A model generated the notes under the pieces. The model saw only the letters and a program-made list of their open reading frames with translations. It had not been told where the DNA came from and made no database searches. This document shows positions 27,641-37,312 of a DNA stretch of 64,000 nucleotides, one piece after another (position 1 is the first letter of the stretch; each line of letters opens with the position of its first letter). Source of the stretch: Oceanicaulis sp. Its GTDB lineage: Bacteria > Pseudomonadota > Alphaproteobacteria > Caulobacterales > Maricaulaceae. The position numbers and the translations under genes are program-made. The DNA lies in contig CP157796.1 in NCBI GenBank assembly GCA_040112665.1, forward strand, positions 1,366,813-1,430,812. Reading direction: 5' to 3'.

Positions 27641-29698
27641 TCAGGCGCCCTCTGCCATCTTTACGCGCACGCTTGTGCGGGTGGACCGGCCCGCCGCGTC
27701 GACGACCGTGAGCGTGTAGAAGCCCGGACCTTGCGGCGCGAAGACCGGCGCGCCGCTGGCGTTCGTGCCGGCCGGTTTTCCGTCGACATACCAGCTCAGC
27801 GCGCCGTCCCCGCGCGCGCTCAGCACGAAGGGGCGGCCGGGCGCTTCGGCCCAGAGCTCGACGTTTTCGGGCGGGAAGAGAATGTCGGGCGGCGCGCCCT
27901 CGCGGGCGAAATCGGCCAAAGGCGCGGGCGCCGCGCTCGGCGCTTCGCTCGCCGGCCGGCGCAGCGCTGAGGGGTCGTGCCGCGCGACGATGTCGGCGAG
28001 GTCGAACAGGGCGGGCAGCGCCTCGCTGCGCCCGGTCGCGCCGGGGCGCGGCGCGCCGTCGGGCCGGCCGGTCCAGATCACCAGCGCATACCCGCCCGCG
28101 AGCCCCGCCGCCCAGGCGTCACGAAAACCGTAGGAGGTGCCGGTCTTGTAGGCGACCGCCGGCGCGCCGGTGGTCAGATGCGCCGGCATGCGGCCCGGCG
28201 GGGCGGGCGAGCCGTAAAGGATCTGCACGATCTCCGCGGCGCTTTCCGCACTGACGATCCGGGCGGGCGCGGCGGATCTGTTGGCTTGCGCTTCGGCCTC
28301 GGTGAAGGCGAGCGGCAGGGCCCGGCCGGAATCGCCCAGCCCCGCATAGAGCACGGCGAGGTCCTGCGCGCTCAGGCCCAGACCGCCCAGGGCAACCGCG
28401 AGCCCGGCTGCGCCGTCGAGCCGGCCGGGAATGTCCGGCGATGCGCCGGCGAAGCTCAGCGCCGAGGCGAAGCGGTTCGCGCCCACCCGGTCGAGCACGC
28501 GCACCGCCGGCACGTTCAGCGAGTGCTGCAGGGCGTCCGCGATCGTCACCTCGCCGCGATAGCCGCGGTCGAAATTCTCCGGCTGGTAGGTGGCGAAGCG
28601 GGCCGGCAGATCGTCGATCCGCGTGCCCGGCGCGGCCACCCCGTCGTCGAAGGCGAGCGCGTAGACGAAGGGTTTCAGCGTCGAGCCCGGCGAACGCCGC
28701 GCCTCGGTCAGATCGAGCCAGCCGCCCGCAAGATCGCGCCCCGCCGAGCCGACCGCGGCGCGCACCGCGCGGGTGTCGATCTCCACCACCAGTGCGCTCG
28801 CCTGGACGCCCGGACCTCCTGCTTCGGCCAGACGGCGGACCAGCGTCTCCACTTCGCGCTGCAGCGACAGATCGAGGGTCGAGCGCACCACGCCGGCGCC
28901 TGACGCCCGGTCGCGCACCGTCTCTGCGGCGTGCCAGGCCTCGGCGGGAAAGGCGTTGCGGCCCCGGGGCAGGGCTTCGTCGGCGGCGTCGGTCGCGCGT
29001 TCGGCGGAAATCCAGCCCGCCTCGGCCAGCCGGTCCAGGATCTGCGCGCGTGCGAGGCGTGCGCTTTCGGGGCGCAGATCGGGGCGGCGCACCTCCGGGC
29101 TCTGGGGCAGGGCGATCAGAAGCGCGATCTGGTCCGGGGTGAGGTCTTCAGGCTCACGGCCGAACCAGGCCCAGCTCGCCGCGCGCACGCCCTGAAGGTT
29201 GCCGCCATAGGGGGCGAGAGTGAGGTAAAGCTCCAGGATCTCGCGCTTGGAGAGCCGGGCTTCGAGCTGCAGGGCGCGGACGGACTCCACGATCTTCGAG
29301 CCGAGATTGCGAGGCCTCGGCTCGAGCAGGCGCGCGGTCTGCATGGTGATGGTCGAGGCGCCCGAAACGATCCTTCCCCGGCTCGCCGCCTGCCAGCCCG
29401 CCCGGATCACCGCGAACGGGTCGACGCCGGGATGACGGTTGAAGCGCGCGTCCTCGATGGTCAGAAGCGCGTCGATAAAGTCCGGATCGATGCGGTCGAG
29501 ATCGGCGGCCAGCCGCCAGCGTCCGTCCTCGACGGGAAAGGCGCGCAAGGCGACCCCGCTCCGGTCCTCGGCCACCACCGACACCATGCGCCCCCGCTCG
29601 ATCGGCGGCGGAAACAGCCGGTCGAGCCCGGCGATCAGGACCAGCGCGGCGAGCAGGCACGCGCCGTAGATCGCGGCGGGGCGGCGCAGGACCGTCAC
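27641..29698 (-). CDS. pbpC: Penicillin-binding protein 1C
   Basis: PBP1C is a bifunctional-type peptidoglycan glycosyltransferase/transpeptidase anchored in the inner membrane. The 685-aa product has one N-terminal transmembrane helix (residues 9-29) and the glycosyltransferase motifs IEDARFNRHPGVD (E82) and GASTITMQTARL. The transpeptidase motifs STLK, SLN and KTGTS are all present. A C-terminal Ig-like domain follows (FSARGDG region). The start is a GTG at 29698 with GAGG upstream; the in-frame extension to 29968 is repeat DNA. It is usually linked to the alpha-2-macroglobulin gene, as here. Confidence 0.94.
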   Translation of the reverse strand: MTVLRRPAAIYGACLLAALVLIAGLDRLFPPPIERGRMVSVVAEDRSGVALRAFPVEDGRWRLAADLDRIDPDFIDALLTIEDARFNRHPGVDPFAVIRAGWQAASRGRIVSGASTITMQTARLLEPRPRNLGSKIVESVRALQLEARLSKREILELYLTLAPYGGNLQGVRAASWAWFGREPEDLTPDQIALLIALPQSPEVRRPDLRPESARLARAQILDRLAEAGWISAERATDAADEALPRGRNAFPAEAWHAAETVRDRASGAGVVRSTLDLSLQREVETLVRRLAEAGGPGVQASALVVEIDTRAVRAAVGSAGRDLAGGWLDLTEARRSPGSTLKPFVYALAFDDGVAAPGTRIDDLPARFATYQPENFDRGYRGEVTIADALQHSLNVPAVRVLDRVGANRFASALSFAGASPDIPGRLDGAAGLAVALGGLGLSAQDLAVLYAGLGDSGRALPLAFTEAEAQANRSAAPARIVSAESAAEIVQILYGSPAPPGRMPAHLTTGAPAVAYKTGTSYGFRDAWAAGLAGGYALVIWTGRPDGAPRPGATGRSEALPALFDLADIVARHDPSALRRPASEAPSAAPAPLADFAREGAPPDILFPPENVELWAEAPGRPFVLSARGDGALSWYVDGKPAGTNASGAPVFAPQGPGFYTLTVVDAAGRSTRTSVRVKMAEGA

Positions 29699-29727
29699 GG
29701 CGTTTTCCTCGCGGGAACGCGCGCTCT

Positions 29728-29868
29728 TCCCTCCCCTTGACGGGGAGGGTGTCCGCGAAGCGGACGGGTGGGGTGAGCGCCGGCGTGCCGTGTTTTGCAG
29801 GCCTCGCGCCGCACCCCCACCCGGCCCGGACCTGCGGTCCGGTCCACCCTCCCCGCAAGGGAGAGGGA
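29728..29868. repeat. Inverted pair of intergenic palindromic units between yfhM-type gene and pbpC
   Basis: Unit one (29728-29777) reads CCCTCCCC-TTGACGGGGAGGG, then GTCCGC-GAA-GCGGAC, then GGGTGGGG. Unit two (29811-29868) is the same design in the opposite orientation, CACCCCCACCC, then CCGGACC-TGC-GGTCCGG, then CACCCTCCCC-GCAA-GGGAGAGG. The two are separated by 33 nt. They would fold in RNA between the two genes of this operon and could dampen read-through or protect one transcript end. Confidence 0.65.
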
Positions 29869-29891
29869 CGGTGTTGCCCCGGCTTGCGCGA

Positions 29892-32800
29892 TCACCGCTC
29901 GATCCGGACGCGGCCGGCGCCGGTGCGGGCGTTGACCTGCGGGGCGTACATGTCCTCGGCGACCGCACCAGGCAGGGCGAACTCGCCCGGCGTCACCGCG
30001 CGGACCAGATAGGCGAGCCTGACCGGGTCGCCGTCCTCGCGCCGGCGCGCCTCGACCGCAGCGACGAAGCGGTCGTCGCGGGCTTCGGCGATCTGGGCGA
30101 AATCGAGCTGGCCCAGGAAGGCGTAGGCGCCCTGAGGTCCGGCGTCTGCGGGCTGAAGCACCGCCTCGATCTCCCAGCCGGCGGGCAGAAGATCGGCGAT
30201 GACATAGCTCCGCATCGCCCGGCGTTCGGGCCGCAGGGTGAGCGCCACCACGAGCCGGTCGCCTTGAGCCAGCGTGGAATTGATCGACCGACCCGCCGTG
30301 TCGGTGACCTGCTTTTCAAGCCTGAGATCATTGCTCGCAGGCGCGGGCGGGCCGTCCGGCGCGCCGCGGCTGAAAACGCTCAGGAAGACCGGCTGCTGAC
30401 CGGTGTTGGTGAAGGCGCCGGCGGCGTCGAGCGTGTCGGCGTCATACCGCACCGAGGCGGGGTTCGCCGCATCGCCGGAATAGCTCACCGGCAGGGTGTC
30501 GGCGTCTCCGGCCAGAGCGGCGGCGGCCATGACGAGCCAGGCTTTCTCCTGAGTGGTCAGCATGGACGGTTCGGGCTGATCGCGGCCGATCCGGCTGGCG
30601 AGGAACTCGACGACGTCGGTGCGCCCGGCCTCTGCGGCCAGCGCCAGCACGGCGGCGAAATCCCTAAGCGGCGTCTGGTACCAGTCGCCGTCATTGCGGT
30701 AGCCGAGCGCCTCGACCGCCGCTTCGAACGCGCTGACCGAGCGCGCCTCGTCGCCGACCGCAGCCAGCGCCGCGCCGATCTGGGCGCGGGCGAGCGGGCT
30801 TGCGATGGCCGACAGGCGCTCGTCATGCATGTAGCGCAGGCGCGAGCGGTCGGCCTGTCCGGCGCGGGCGAGCACGTAGAGGGCGTAGGCCGCGCTGCGG
30901 TCGATGATCGCCTCGCGGGTGTCGCTGGTCCAGCGCGGGTTGGGGTTCGGATCTTCATAGCCCGAACGCCAGATCTCGCCCTGGCTGACCGGCTGGAGCG
31001 CGGCCAGCGCGCGGTCCAGCGCCGCGGGCGGCACGGGGTGACCCGCCGCTGCGGCCCGCGCGACGAAGTCTGTCGTATAGGCGCCCAGCCAGGCCGAGGC
31101 GTCGCCGTCGCCCATGCGCCACATCCCGAACGCGCCGTCCGCGCCCTGCCGGCTCAGCACGGTTTCGAGCGTACGGCGCACTTCGAGGTTCGCATCCTCC
31201 GGCCCGTCGGTTCCAGCGAGCGCGCTCAGCCGGCCGGCGTAGACCAGCGGCATCGCCATGCTCGTGACCTGCTCGGTGCAGGCGTAGGGGTAGAGCCTGA
31301 GCGAGGCGTAGAGCGCGGCCGCGTCGATCGGGGTGGCGGAGGCGCTGACCTGCACCGAACCTGAGCCCGGCGTGAAGCCGTCCAGAAGCTGCGGCGCGGG
31401 CGAATAGCTTTCACCGGGCCCTAGGATGATCTGCTGCGAGCGGGTTTCGGGCAGCCAGGGCGAGCGGATCTGGATCGGATACGCGCTGGACGCGGCGAAC
31501 CCGTCCGGCCCGGTGACCGACAGGGCCAGCCGGCCGATCCCTTCGCTGTCGCCGGCGATCGTCACCGGCGTGTCGACACGCTCGCCGCGCGGCAGCTGTC
31601 CTTCGGTCTCACCGTTCCGCACGGCGACGGCGCCCTCGGCGTCGATCGCCGCGGCGTAGACGCCCTCAGGCCCGTCCACGTTATCGAGCGTCAGCGTCGC
31701 CTCGGCCGTGTCGCCGGGCGCGAGGAAGCGCGGCAGGATCAGCTCGGCGGCTACGGGATCGCGTACCGTCATGGGCTGGCTCGCCGCGCCCAGACCCGAG
31801 CGCGACCAAGCGACGGCCATCAGCCTGAGTTCGCCGTTGAAGTCGGGCAGGTCGAGCCTGATCACGCCCTCGCCGTTGCGGCCGAGCGAAACCGGGCCTT
31901 CGAACAGGGCGATGGTCTCGGTCGGCACCACCGACAGGCCCGCCCCGCCGATCTGGTCGCCGCCAGAGCGCATCTGCGCCGCCGCGCCCTGATTGGGATC
32001 GAGCACGCGGCCGTAATCGTCCAGAAGATCGACGCCCAGCCGCTCCTTGCCGAAGATGAAATCGACCGGATCGGGGCTCTGGTGACGGGTCAGCAGCAGA
32101 ACGCCCTCGTCCACGGCCGCCAGCGTCATGAAGACCGGTTCGTCCGGCCCGCCTGCGGCGCGCACGGGGATCTCGACAATGGTGTTGGGTTCGGCGAGCT
32201 GGGGCGCGCCGAGTTCGATCTCGAAGGTGCGCGCGTCGATGTCGACCGGGACGTAAGCCACCCCGACCGCGCGGCGCGGCAGAGGCTGGTCGACCGGATC
32301 GCGCGGGGTGTGCACGGTCACCATGACATAGGCGCCCTGGCCCCAGGCGGCGGTGACGGGCAGGCGCACTTCCGCGCCTTCCTCGCCCAGCTCCATCTGG
32401 CGCAGGCTGATGACCCGGTCGGTGGCCACCACGATGTCGGCGCGGCCGGCATAGGGCGCGCGCACGGTGACGACGGCTTCGCCGCCGACCGCGACCGGGG
32501 CTTCGGGACCGGCCACGCGGACCTGATCGGGCGCGGCCTCGCCGTCCTCGGTGCGGCCGCCCCAGCCGACCCAGAAGCTGCGGCTGGCGAGCTCCTGGCC
32601 GTTCGCGGAGACGGTGATCTCGTAATCGCCCCAGTCGAGCGGCGGGGTCTCGATGGTCGCCGCGCCCTGACCGCTGAGGCGCACCGCGCCGTCGCTGATC
32701 GGCACGACCGTCTCGGTGCGCCGCCAGCGCCATTCGCCGCCGCTGGTGCGGTACCAGTCGTAATCCACGTCGTTGCGCACCAGACGCCATTGAGCGTCAG

Positions 32801-34754
32801 CCGCGCGCGGCGCGCCGGCCGCGTCCAGCGCGACGAGAGAAAAGGCGGCGCTGGCGTTGCGCTCGGCCCGGCCGGAGAACTCAGGCTTCAGGCCCAGATA
32901 GAGGTCGCGCGGCCGGTAGGGGATGCGTACGTCGTCGGACACGGCCCGTCCGCCGGGCTCCTGCACGCGGATCACCGCGCGCACGCGCAAGGGGCGGGTG
33001 GCGTCCGCCCCGCGCCGGCCGATCTCGACGGGGATCGAGGCTTCGCCCGCCCCGTCCGCGGTCGTGCGGGGCAGGTCGAACATCTCCTCGCCGAAGGGCT
33101 CGTCATGAAGCCCGAAGCTGTATTCGCCATAGCCCTCGAACGGGCTTGGGTCGGTCTGCACCCGCGCCGTGCCCTCGATGGGCAGGCCGGCGCCCGGCGC
33201 GCCGTACAGGAAGCGCACGTCCGCCTCGATCGGGCGGGTCTCACCGGCGCGCATCGGGGTTTCGTCGTCGGCGGTCAGATCCAGCGCCACGCGCTGGGGC
33301 ACGAAGTCTTCCACCTGGAAGCTTTGCTGGCCGACCGTACCCACGCCGTCCAGCGCAGCGGCCAGACGCCAGACGCCGCGTGCGGCGGCGGCGGGCAGGT
33401 CGAAATCGAACTGGATCCCGCCCGCGTCCGGCGCGCGCTCGAACCGGCGCACGGCGTATTCAAGGCCGTTGGGCTGATAGAGCGTCAGCGAACCCGCGCG
33501 GTCGGCGACCGCCTCGCCGGCGGGGCCGCGATAGAGCGCGGTGGCGCGTATGGTCTCGCCGGGCCGGTAGATGCCGCGGTCGAGATAGACATAGGCGTCC
33601 GCCACGCCAGAGGGCGCGCGGCCCGAAACCGGCGCGTCGGAGAGATCCACGGGCGCGCGCTGCAGATCGAGCACCGCGAAATCGCCAGACGGTCCGTAGG
33701 CGGTCAGAAGCCGCGGCCGGTCGCCGTCCTGACCGTTCACCAGCGCGGCGGGGAAGCTCGCACGCCCGTCAGCGCCGGTGACGCGGGTGGCGAGGATCTC
33801 GTTTGAAACCGCGATCAGCTGCACCTCGACGCCGGCCAGCGTGCGCGCGGTGTCGAGCGAGCGCACGATCGTCTCGAGCCCGGTCTCCCCGCGATAGGTG
33901 GTGAAGGCTAGATCGGTGACGATCAGCCAGCGTGCCGCCCGCGCGCCGGGCTCGCGATCCTCGCGCTCCAGCGCGGCGGCGTCGTAAAGCTCGACATAAT
34001 AGGCGCCCGGCTCGAGCACGCCGATGGTTTCGGCGACGGGGATGACGGTGGTCTGCGGCGCGTTCGCGGGGCCGGCCGTGTCCACCCGGCCGCGATAGAT
34101 CTCCACGCCCAGCTCGCCGGGCTCTTCGCGGCTGGAGGTCCAGCTCCACTCGCCTTCTGCCGCGGTGAACCCGTCGGTCAGCTCACGGAAGGCCAGCGCC
34201 CGGTCGTTCAGCCTGCGCACGGTGACCTCGACCGCGTCGACGTTCACCGTCTCGATCGCCAGGCCGTCGCTTTCGATCCGCGGCAGGATGATCCCGGAGC
34301 CGGAAAAGCCCACATAGGCCGGCCGGTCGTCGAAGCTCAGAACCGTCTCGACATCGCTTTCGAGCGCGCGCCCGTCCGCGCTGGGCAGGCCCTCGCGCAG
34401 GGTGATCGTCCGGGTCTGGCCGAAATTGAGCCCGCCCACGCAGAGCCGCGAGCCCTGAACGCCCAGCGAGACCGGTTCGTCCACGGCCACATAGGCCGAA
34501 TAATCCGTGTCCGGATCGAGCGCGGCGGAGAAGGTCAGGCACAGCTCCGGCGCGGTGCTGTCCTCGTTGATCGCATAGCGCAGATAGGCGAAATCCTGAT
34601 CGGCCTCCGGCGCGGCGCGCGGCGCGTCGGCGGGCCGTGACTGAAGCGCCGGGCCCTCCCGCGTTTCAGCCTCGGGCGCGGGACCTTCCCCGCACGCGCC
34701 GAGCCAGAGCGCCATCGCGCCCGCGATCACAAGTCCGGTCTTTAGGATACGCAT
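29892..34754 (-). CDS. Bacterial alpha-2-macroglobulin lipoprotein (YfhM type)
   Basis: This 1620-aa periplasmic, lipid-anchored protein is thought to trap proteases that reach the periplasm and so protects the cell wall machinery. The lipobox is LGAC (C21). Several macroglobulin beta domains follow (MG-type repeats with YVYLDRGIYRPGETI near residue 390). The reactive thioester motif CTEQ sits near residue 1159 in YPYACTEQV, and the alpha-helical complement-like domain follows it. Presence of the Cys-Glu-Gln residues indicates an active thioester. It precedes pbpC on the same strand, a long-known partnership in which PBP1C repairs damage while the macroglobulin traps the attacker. Confidence 0.92.
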   Translation of the reverse strand: MRILKTGLVIAGAMALWLGACGEGPAPEAETREGPALQSRPADAPRAAPEADQDFAYLRYAINEDSTAPELCLTFSAALDPDTDYSAYVAVDEPVSLGVQGSRLCVGGLNFGQTRTITLREGLPSADGRALESDVETVLSFDDRPAYVGFSGSGIILPRIESDGLAIETVNVDAVEVTVRRLNDRALAFRELTDGFTAAEGEWSWTSSREEPGELGVEIYRGRVDTAGPANAPQTTVIPVAETIGVLEPGAYYVELYDAAALEREDREPGARAARWLIVTDLAFTTYRGETGLETIVRSLDTARTLAGVEVQLIAVSNEILATRVTGADGRASFPAALVNGQDGDRPRLLTAYGPSGDFAVLDLQRAPVDLSDAPVSGRAPSGVADAYVYLDRGIYRPGETIRATALYRGPAGEAVADRAGSLTLYQPNGLEYAVRRFERAPDAGGIQFDFDLPAAAARGVWRLAAALDGVGTVGQQSFQVEDFVPQRVALDLTADDETPMRAGETRPIEADVRFLYGAPGAGLPIEGTARVQTDPSPFEGYGEYSFGLHDEPFGEEMFDLPRTTADGAGEASIPVEIGRRGADATRPLRVRAVIRVQEPGGRAVSDDVRIPYRPRDLYLGLKPEFSGRAERNASAAFSLVALDAAGAPRAADAQWRLVRNDVDYDWYRTSGGEWRWRRTETVVPISDGAVRLSGQGAATIETPPLDWGDYEITVSANGQELASRSFWVGWGGRTEDGEAAPDQVRVAGPEAPVAVGGEAVVTVRAPYAGRADIVVATDRVISLRQMELGEEGAEVRLPVTAAWGQGAYVMVTVHTPRDPVDQPLPRRAVGVAYVPVDIDARTFEIELGAPQLAEPNTIVEIPVRAAGGPDEPVFMTLAAVDEGVLLLTRHQSPDPVDFIFGKERLGVDLLDDYGRVLDPNQGAAAQMRSGGDQIGGAGLSVVPTETIALFEGPVSLGRNGEGVIRLDLPDFNGELRLMAVAWSRSGLGAASQPMTVRDPVAAELILPRFLAPGDTAEATLTLDNVDGPEGVYAAAIDAEGAVAVRNGETEGQLPRGERVDTPVTIAGDSEGIGRLALSVTGPDGFAASSAYPIQIRSPWLPETRSQQIILGPGESYSPAPQLLDGFTPGSGSVQVSASATPIDAAALYASLRLYPYACTEQVTSMAMPLVYAGRLSALAGTDGPEDANLEVRRTLETVLSRQGADGAFGMWRMGDGDASAWLGAYTTDFVARAAAAGHPVPPAALDRALAALQPVSQGEIWRSGYEDPNPNPRWTSDTREAIIDRSAAYALYVLARAGQADRSRLRYMHDERLSAIASPLARAQIGAALAAVGDEARSVSAFEAAVEALGYRNDGDWYQTPLRDFAAVLALAAEAGRTDVVEFLASRIGRDQPEPSMLTTQEKAWLVMAAAALAGDADTLPVSYSGDAANPASVRYDADTLDAAGAFTNTGQQPVFLSVFSRGAPDGPPAPASNDLRLEKQVTDTAGRSINSTLAQGDRLVVALTLRPERRAMRSYVIADLLPAGWEIEAVLQPADAGPQGAYAFLGQLDFAQIAEARDDRFVAAVEARRREDGDPVRLAYLVRAVTPGEFALPGAVAEDMYAPQVNARTGAGRVRIER

Positions 34755-34876
34755 AGCCTGCCTCCGTCGTCCCCGGCCCGATCATGAACGGAAATCCGGC
34801 GAAGGGAAGGCGTCGTGGCGATTCCATGCTTGCGCGGGGTGTAAGTTTACCCTCTAATTGTGGCGTTGGAACGCTC

Positions 34877-35338
34877 ATGGGACCCCTCGCCATGTTTGGA
34901 CGTTCGACCGATACGATTCTGCTCGATACGCTCATGGATTCCGCGATCGGCGTCAGCCTGATCGACCGTGACCATCGCGTCGTGCGCACCAATGCGGCGA
35001 TGGATGAAGTCAACGGCTTTGCGTGCGGCCCGAACGGGTTTGATCCGGCGCGTGAGATGCCGGACGTGTTCGCTGTCTGCCATGAGCATGTCGAGGCGGT
35101 GCTCCAGGTCGGCGAGCCCGTGCTCTGCGCGGAGATCACTCGATCTGCGCCGGACGGCGGCGAGGAAACCTGGGTCTGCGACTTTCTGCCCGTGATGAAA
35201 GGCGATCAGGTCGAACACGTCATGGCGCTGGTCCGCCGCGGCCGCGCTGCGCGCCGCAAGTTCGACACCGGCGCGATCGACCCCGGCGTCATCCGCCGCG
35301 GCGACAGACTGGACGAAGCGCGGACGGCGACGCCTTAA
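34877..35338 (+). CDS. PAS-domain protein without a visible output domain
   Basis: The product (about 153 aa) is a single PAS-like sensor domain (residues about 15-115, with SAIGVSLIDRDHRVVRTNAAMDE and a C-terminal sheet VCDFLPVMKGD), followed by a basic tail. No kinase, GGDEF or HTH domain follows. The start is uncertain: the ATG at 34877 has a GGAA element, and 34892 or 34826 are alternatives. It is divergent from the macroglobulin gene and its last 4 nt overlap the convergent pntB stop. Confidence 0.65.
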   Translation: MGPLAMFGRSTDTILLDTLMDSAIGVSLIDRDHRVVRTNAAMDEVNGFACGPNGFDPAREMPDVFAVCHEHVEAVLQVGEPVLCAEITRSAPDGGEETWVCDFLPVMKGDQVEHVMALVRRGRAARRKFDTGAIDPGVIRRGDRLDEARTATP

Positions 35339-36741
35339 TCCAGCGCCTTCACCACCTGTTCGGTCATCTTCTTGGCGTCGCCGAGCAGCATCATCGTGTT
35401 GTCGCGGAAGAAGAGCGGGTTCTCGATGCCGGCGTAGCCCGAGCCCAGCGAGCGCTTGATGAAGAAGACGGTCTTGGCCTTCCACACCTGCAGCACCGGC
35501 ATGCCGTAGATCGGGCTGGACGGATCGTCCTCGGCGGCGGGGTTGGTCACGTCGTTGGCGCCGATTACGAAGGCGACGTCAGCGGTGGAGAATTCGCTGT
35601 TGATGTCCTCGAGCTCGAACACCTCGTCATAGGGGACGTTGGCTTCGGCCAGCAGCACGTTCATGTGCCCGGGCATGCGGCCGGCGACGGGGTGGATGGC
35701 GTAGCTCACGTCCACGCCTTCCTCCTTCAGCATGTCGGCCATTTCCTTGAGCGCATGCTGGGCCTGGGCGACGGCCATGCCGTAGCCGGGCACGATGATG
35801 ACCTTGCCGGCGTTCTTCATGATGAAGGCCGCGTCGTCCGCCGAGCCCTGCTTGACCGTGCGGTCGATGTCCGCAGCGCCCGAGGCGGCGGAGCTTTCCG
35901 CGCCGAACCCGCCCAGGATCACCGAGATGAAGGAGCGGTTCATCCCCTTGCACATGATGTAGCTGAGGATCGCGCCCGAGCTGCCCACCAGCGCGCCGGT
36001 GATCAGAAGCGCGGTGTTCTCCAGCGTGAAGCCCAGAGCGGCGGCGGCCCAGCCCGAATACGAGTTCAGCATGGAGACCACGACCGGCATGTCCGCCCCG
36101 CCGATCGGGATGATCAGCAGCACGCCCAGGATCAGCGCGACGATGGTGATGATCCAGAACGCGGTCTTGTTGTCCCCGCCCGAGGCGGTCAGGAAGGCGA
36201 TGAACACGAAGATCGTCACGCCGAGCGCGAGATTGAGCCAGTGCTGGCCCTTGAACACGATCGGCGCGCCGCTCATCAGCCCCTGAAGCTTCATGAAGGC
36301 GATGACCGAGCCCGAGAACGTGATCGCGCCGATGGCAACGCCCAGCGCCAGTTCGACAAGGCTCAGCGCCTTCAGCCCGCCCAGCGGCGCGGCGATGCCG
36401 AACGCCTCAGGTTCGTAAAGCGCTGCAGCGGCGACCAGCACCGCGCAGAGACCCACCAGCGAGTGGAAGGCGGCGACGAGCTGGGGCATCGCGGTCATGG
36501 CGATGCGCTTGGCGATGATCGCGCCGATCCCGCCCCCGATCGCGACCGCGCCGGCGATCAGAAGCAGGCCCGCCCCGTCCAGCTCGACCACCAGAAGCGT
36601 CGTCAGGACGGCGAGGGCCATCCCGGCCATGCCGAAATAATTGCCCTGGCGCGCGGTTTCAGGGCTGGAAAGCCCGCGCAGCGCCATGATGAACAGGATC
36701 CCGGAACCGAGATAGAGAAGGGCGGCGATATCGGCGGACAT
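35335..36741 (-). CDS. pntB: NAD(P) transhydrogenase subunit beta
   Basis: PntB forms the proton channel and the NADP(H)-binding domain III of the proton-pumping transhydrogenase. The 468-aa product has about eight membrane helices over residues 5-265. The soluble NADP domain follows (VIIVPGYGMAVAQAQHALKEM, PVAGRMPGHMNVLLAEA, IGANDVTNPAAE). It closes the pnt operon on the minus strand, 24 nt after a small gene inserted between pntAB and pntB. Confidence 0.95.
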   Translation of the reverse strand: MSADIAALLYLGSGILFIMALRGLSSPETARQGNYFGMAGMALAVLTTLLVVELDGAGLLLIAGAVAIGGGIGAIIAKRIAMTAMPQLVAAFHSLVGLCAVLVAAAALYEPEAFGIAAPLGGLKALSLVELALGVAIGAITFSGSVIAFMKLQGLMSGAPIVFKGQHWLNLALGVTIFVFIAFLTASGGDNKTAFWIITIVALILGVLLIIPIGGADMPVVVSMLNSYSGWAAAALGFTLENTALLITGALVGSSGAILSYIMCKGMNRSFISVILGGFGAESSAASGAADIDRTVKQGSADDAAFIMKNAGKVIIVPGYGMAVAQAQHALKEMADMLKEEGVDVSYAIHPVAGRMPGHMNVLLAEANVPYDEVFELEDINSEFSTADVAFVIGANDVTNPAAEDDPSSPIYGMPVLQVWKAKTVFFIKRSLGSGYAGIENPLFFRDNTMMLLGDAKKMTEQVVKALD

Positions 36742-36765
36742 GGGCGTTCGGCCTCGCGCGTGAAA

Positions 36766-36960
36766 TTATCGGGCGGACGGCGGGGTTTCCGCCACCGGTT
36801 CGGGACAGCCGGGCGCCGGCGGCTCGCCGGGCTCTGGCGGCGTGCATAGCGGATCGGGCTCGATCTCGGGGCGGATCATGCGGGAATCGGCCGCGCACTC
36901 GGCGAAGCCGACCGCCGCGACCGCGCCTGCGGTCAGGATCGGCGGAACCAGGCGGATCAA
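36766..36960 (-). CDS. Small membrane-leader protein inside the pnt operon
   Basis: I do not recognise this 64-aa protein. It begins with a hydrophobic signal-like segment (LVPPILTAGAVAAVGFAEC) and continues with a Pro/Glu-rich tail (PPEPGEPPAPGCPEPVAET). The TTG start overlaps the pntAB stop as TTGA (36957-36960), and GGGGAGG lies seven bases upstream, a strong ribosome site. The position between pntAB and pntB is unusual, since these normally follow directly. It may be an exported small protein or a translational spacer. Confidence 0.55.
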   Translation of the reverse strand: MIRLVPPILTAGAVAAVGFAECAADSRMIRPEIEPDPLCTPPEPGEPPAPGCPEPVAETPPSAR

Positions 36961-37301
36961 GATTTCGCCTCCCCGGCGGGTTTCGCCGGTTTTTCCTTCT
37001 TCTTGTACATCGCCAGCATGCGCTGGGTGACCATGAAGCCGCCGAAGATGTTCACGCTGGCCAGAAGCACGGCCATCGCGCCCAAGCCTTTGCCGAACAG
37101 CGCCCCGTCGGTGCCTGCAGACGCGCCCGCGGCGATCAGCGCGCCGACGATGATCACCGAGGAGACCGCGTTGGTCACGCTCATCAGCGGGGTGTGGAGG
37201 GCCGGGGTGACCGACCAGACCACGTAATAGCCCACGAAGACCGCGAGCACGAAAATGGCCACGCGGAAGATGAACGGATCGACGGTCGAAACTGCGTCCA
37301 T
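36957..37301 (-). CDS. pntAB: NAD(P) transhydrogenase subunit alpha part 2
   Basis: This 114-aa membrane subunit carries the alpha-chain part of the proton-translocating domain II. Three to four helices are visible (FRVAIFVLAVFVGYYVVWSV near 11-30, then SVIIVGALIAAG, then AMAVLLASVNIFGGFMV). A charged Lys-rich tail ends the protein. It is separate from the NAD-binding alpha part 1, as usual in alphaproteobacteria. It starts 11 nt after pntAA. Confidence 0.93.
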   Translation of the reverse strand: MDAVSTVDPFIFRVAIFVLAVFVGYYVVWSVTPALHTPLMSVTNAVSSVIIVGALIAAGASAGTDGALFGKGLGAMAVLLASVNIFGGFMVTQRMLAMYKKKEKPAKPAGEAKS

Positions 37302-37312
37302 GTCGGGCTCCT

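Noticed and set aside
31681..32790. A 369-codon minus-strand frame inside the macroglobulin gene
   Set aside because: Shadow frame of the 1620-aa gene, with very high Arg and Gly and no motif.
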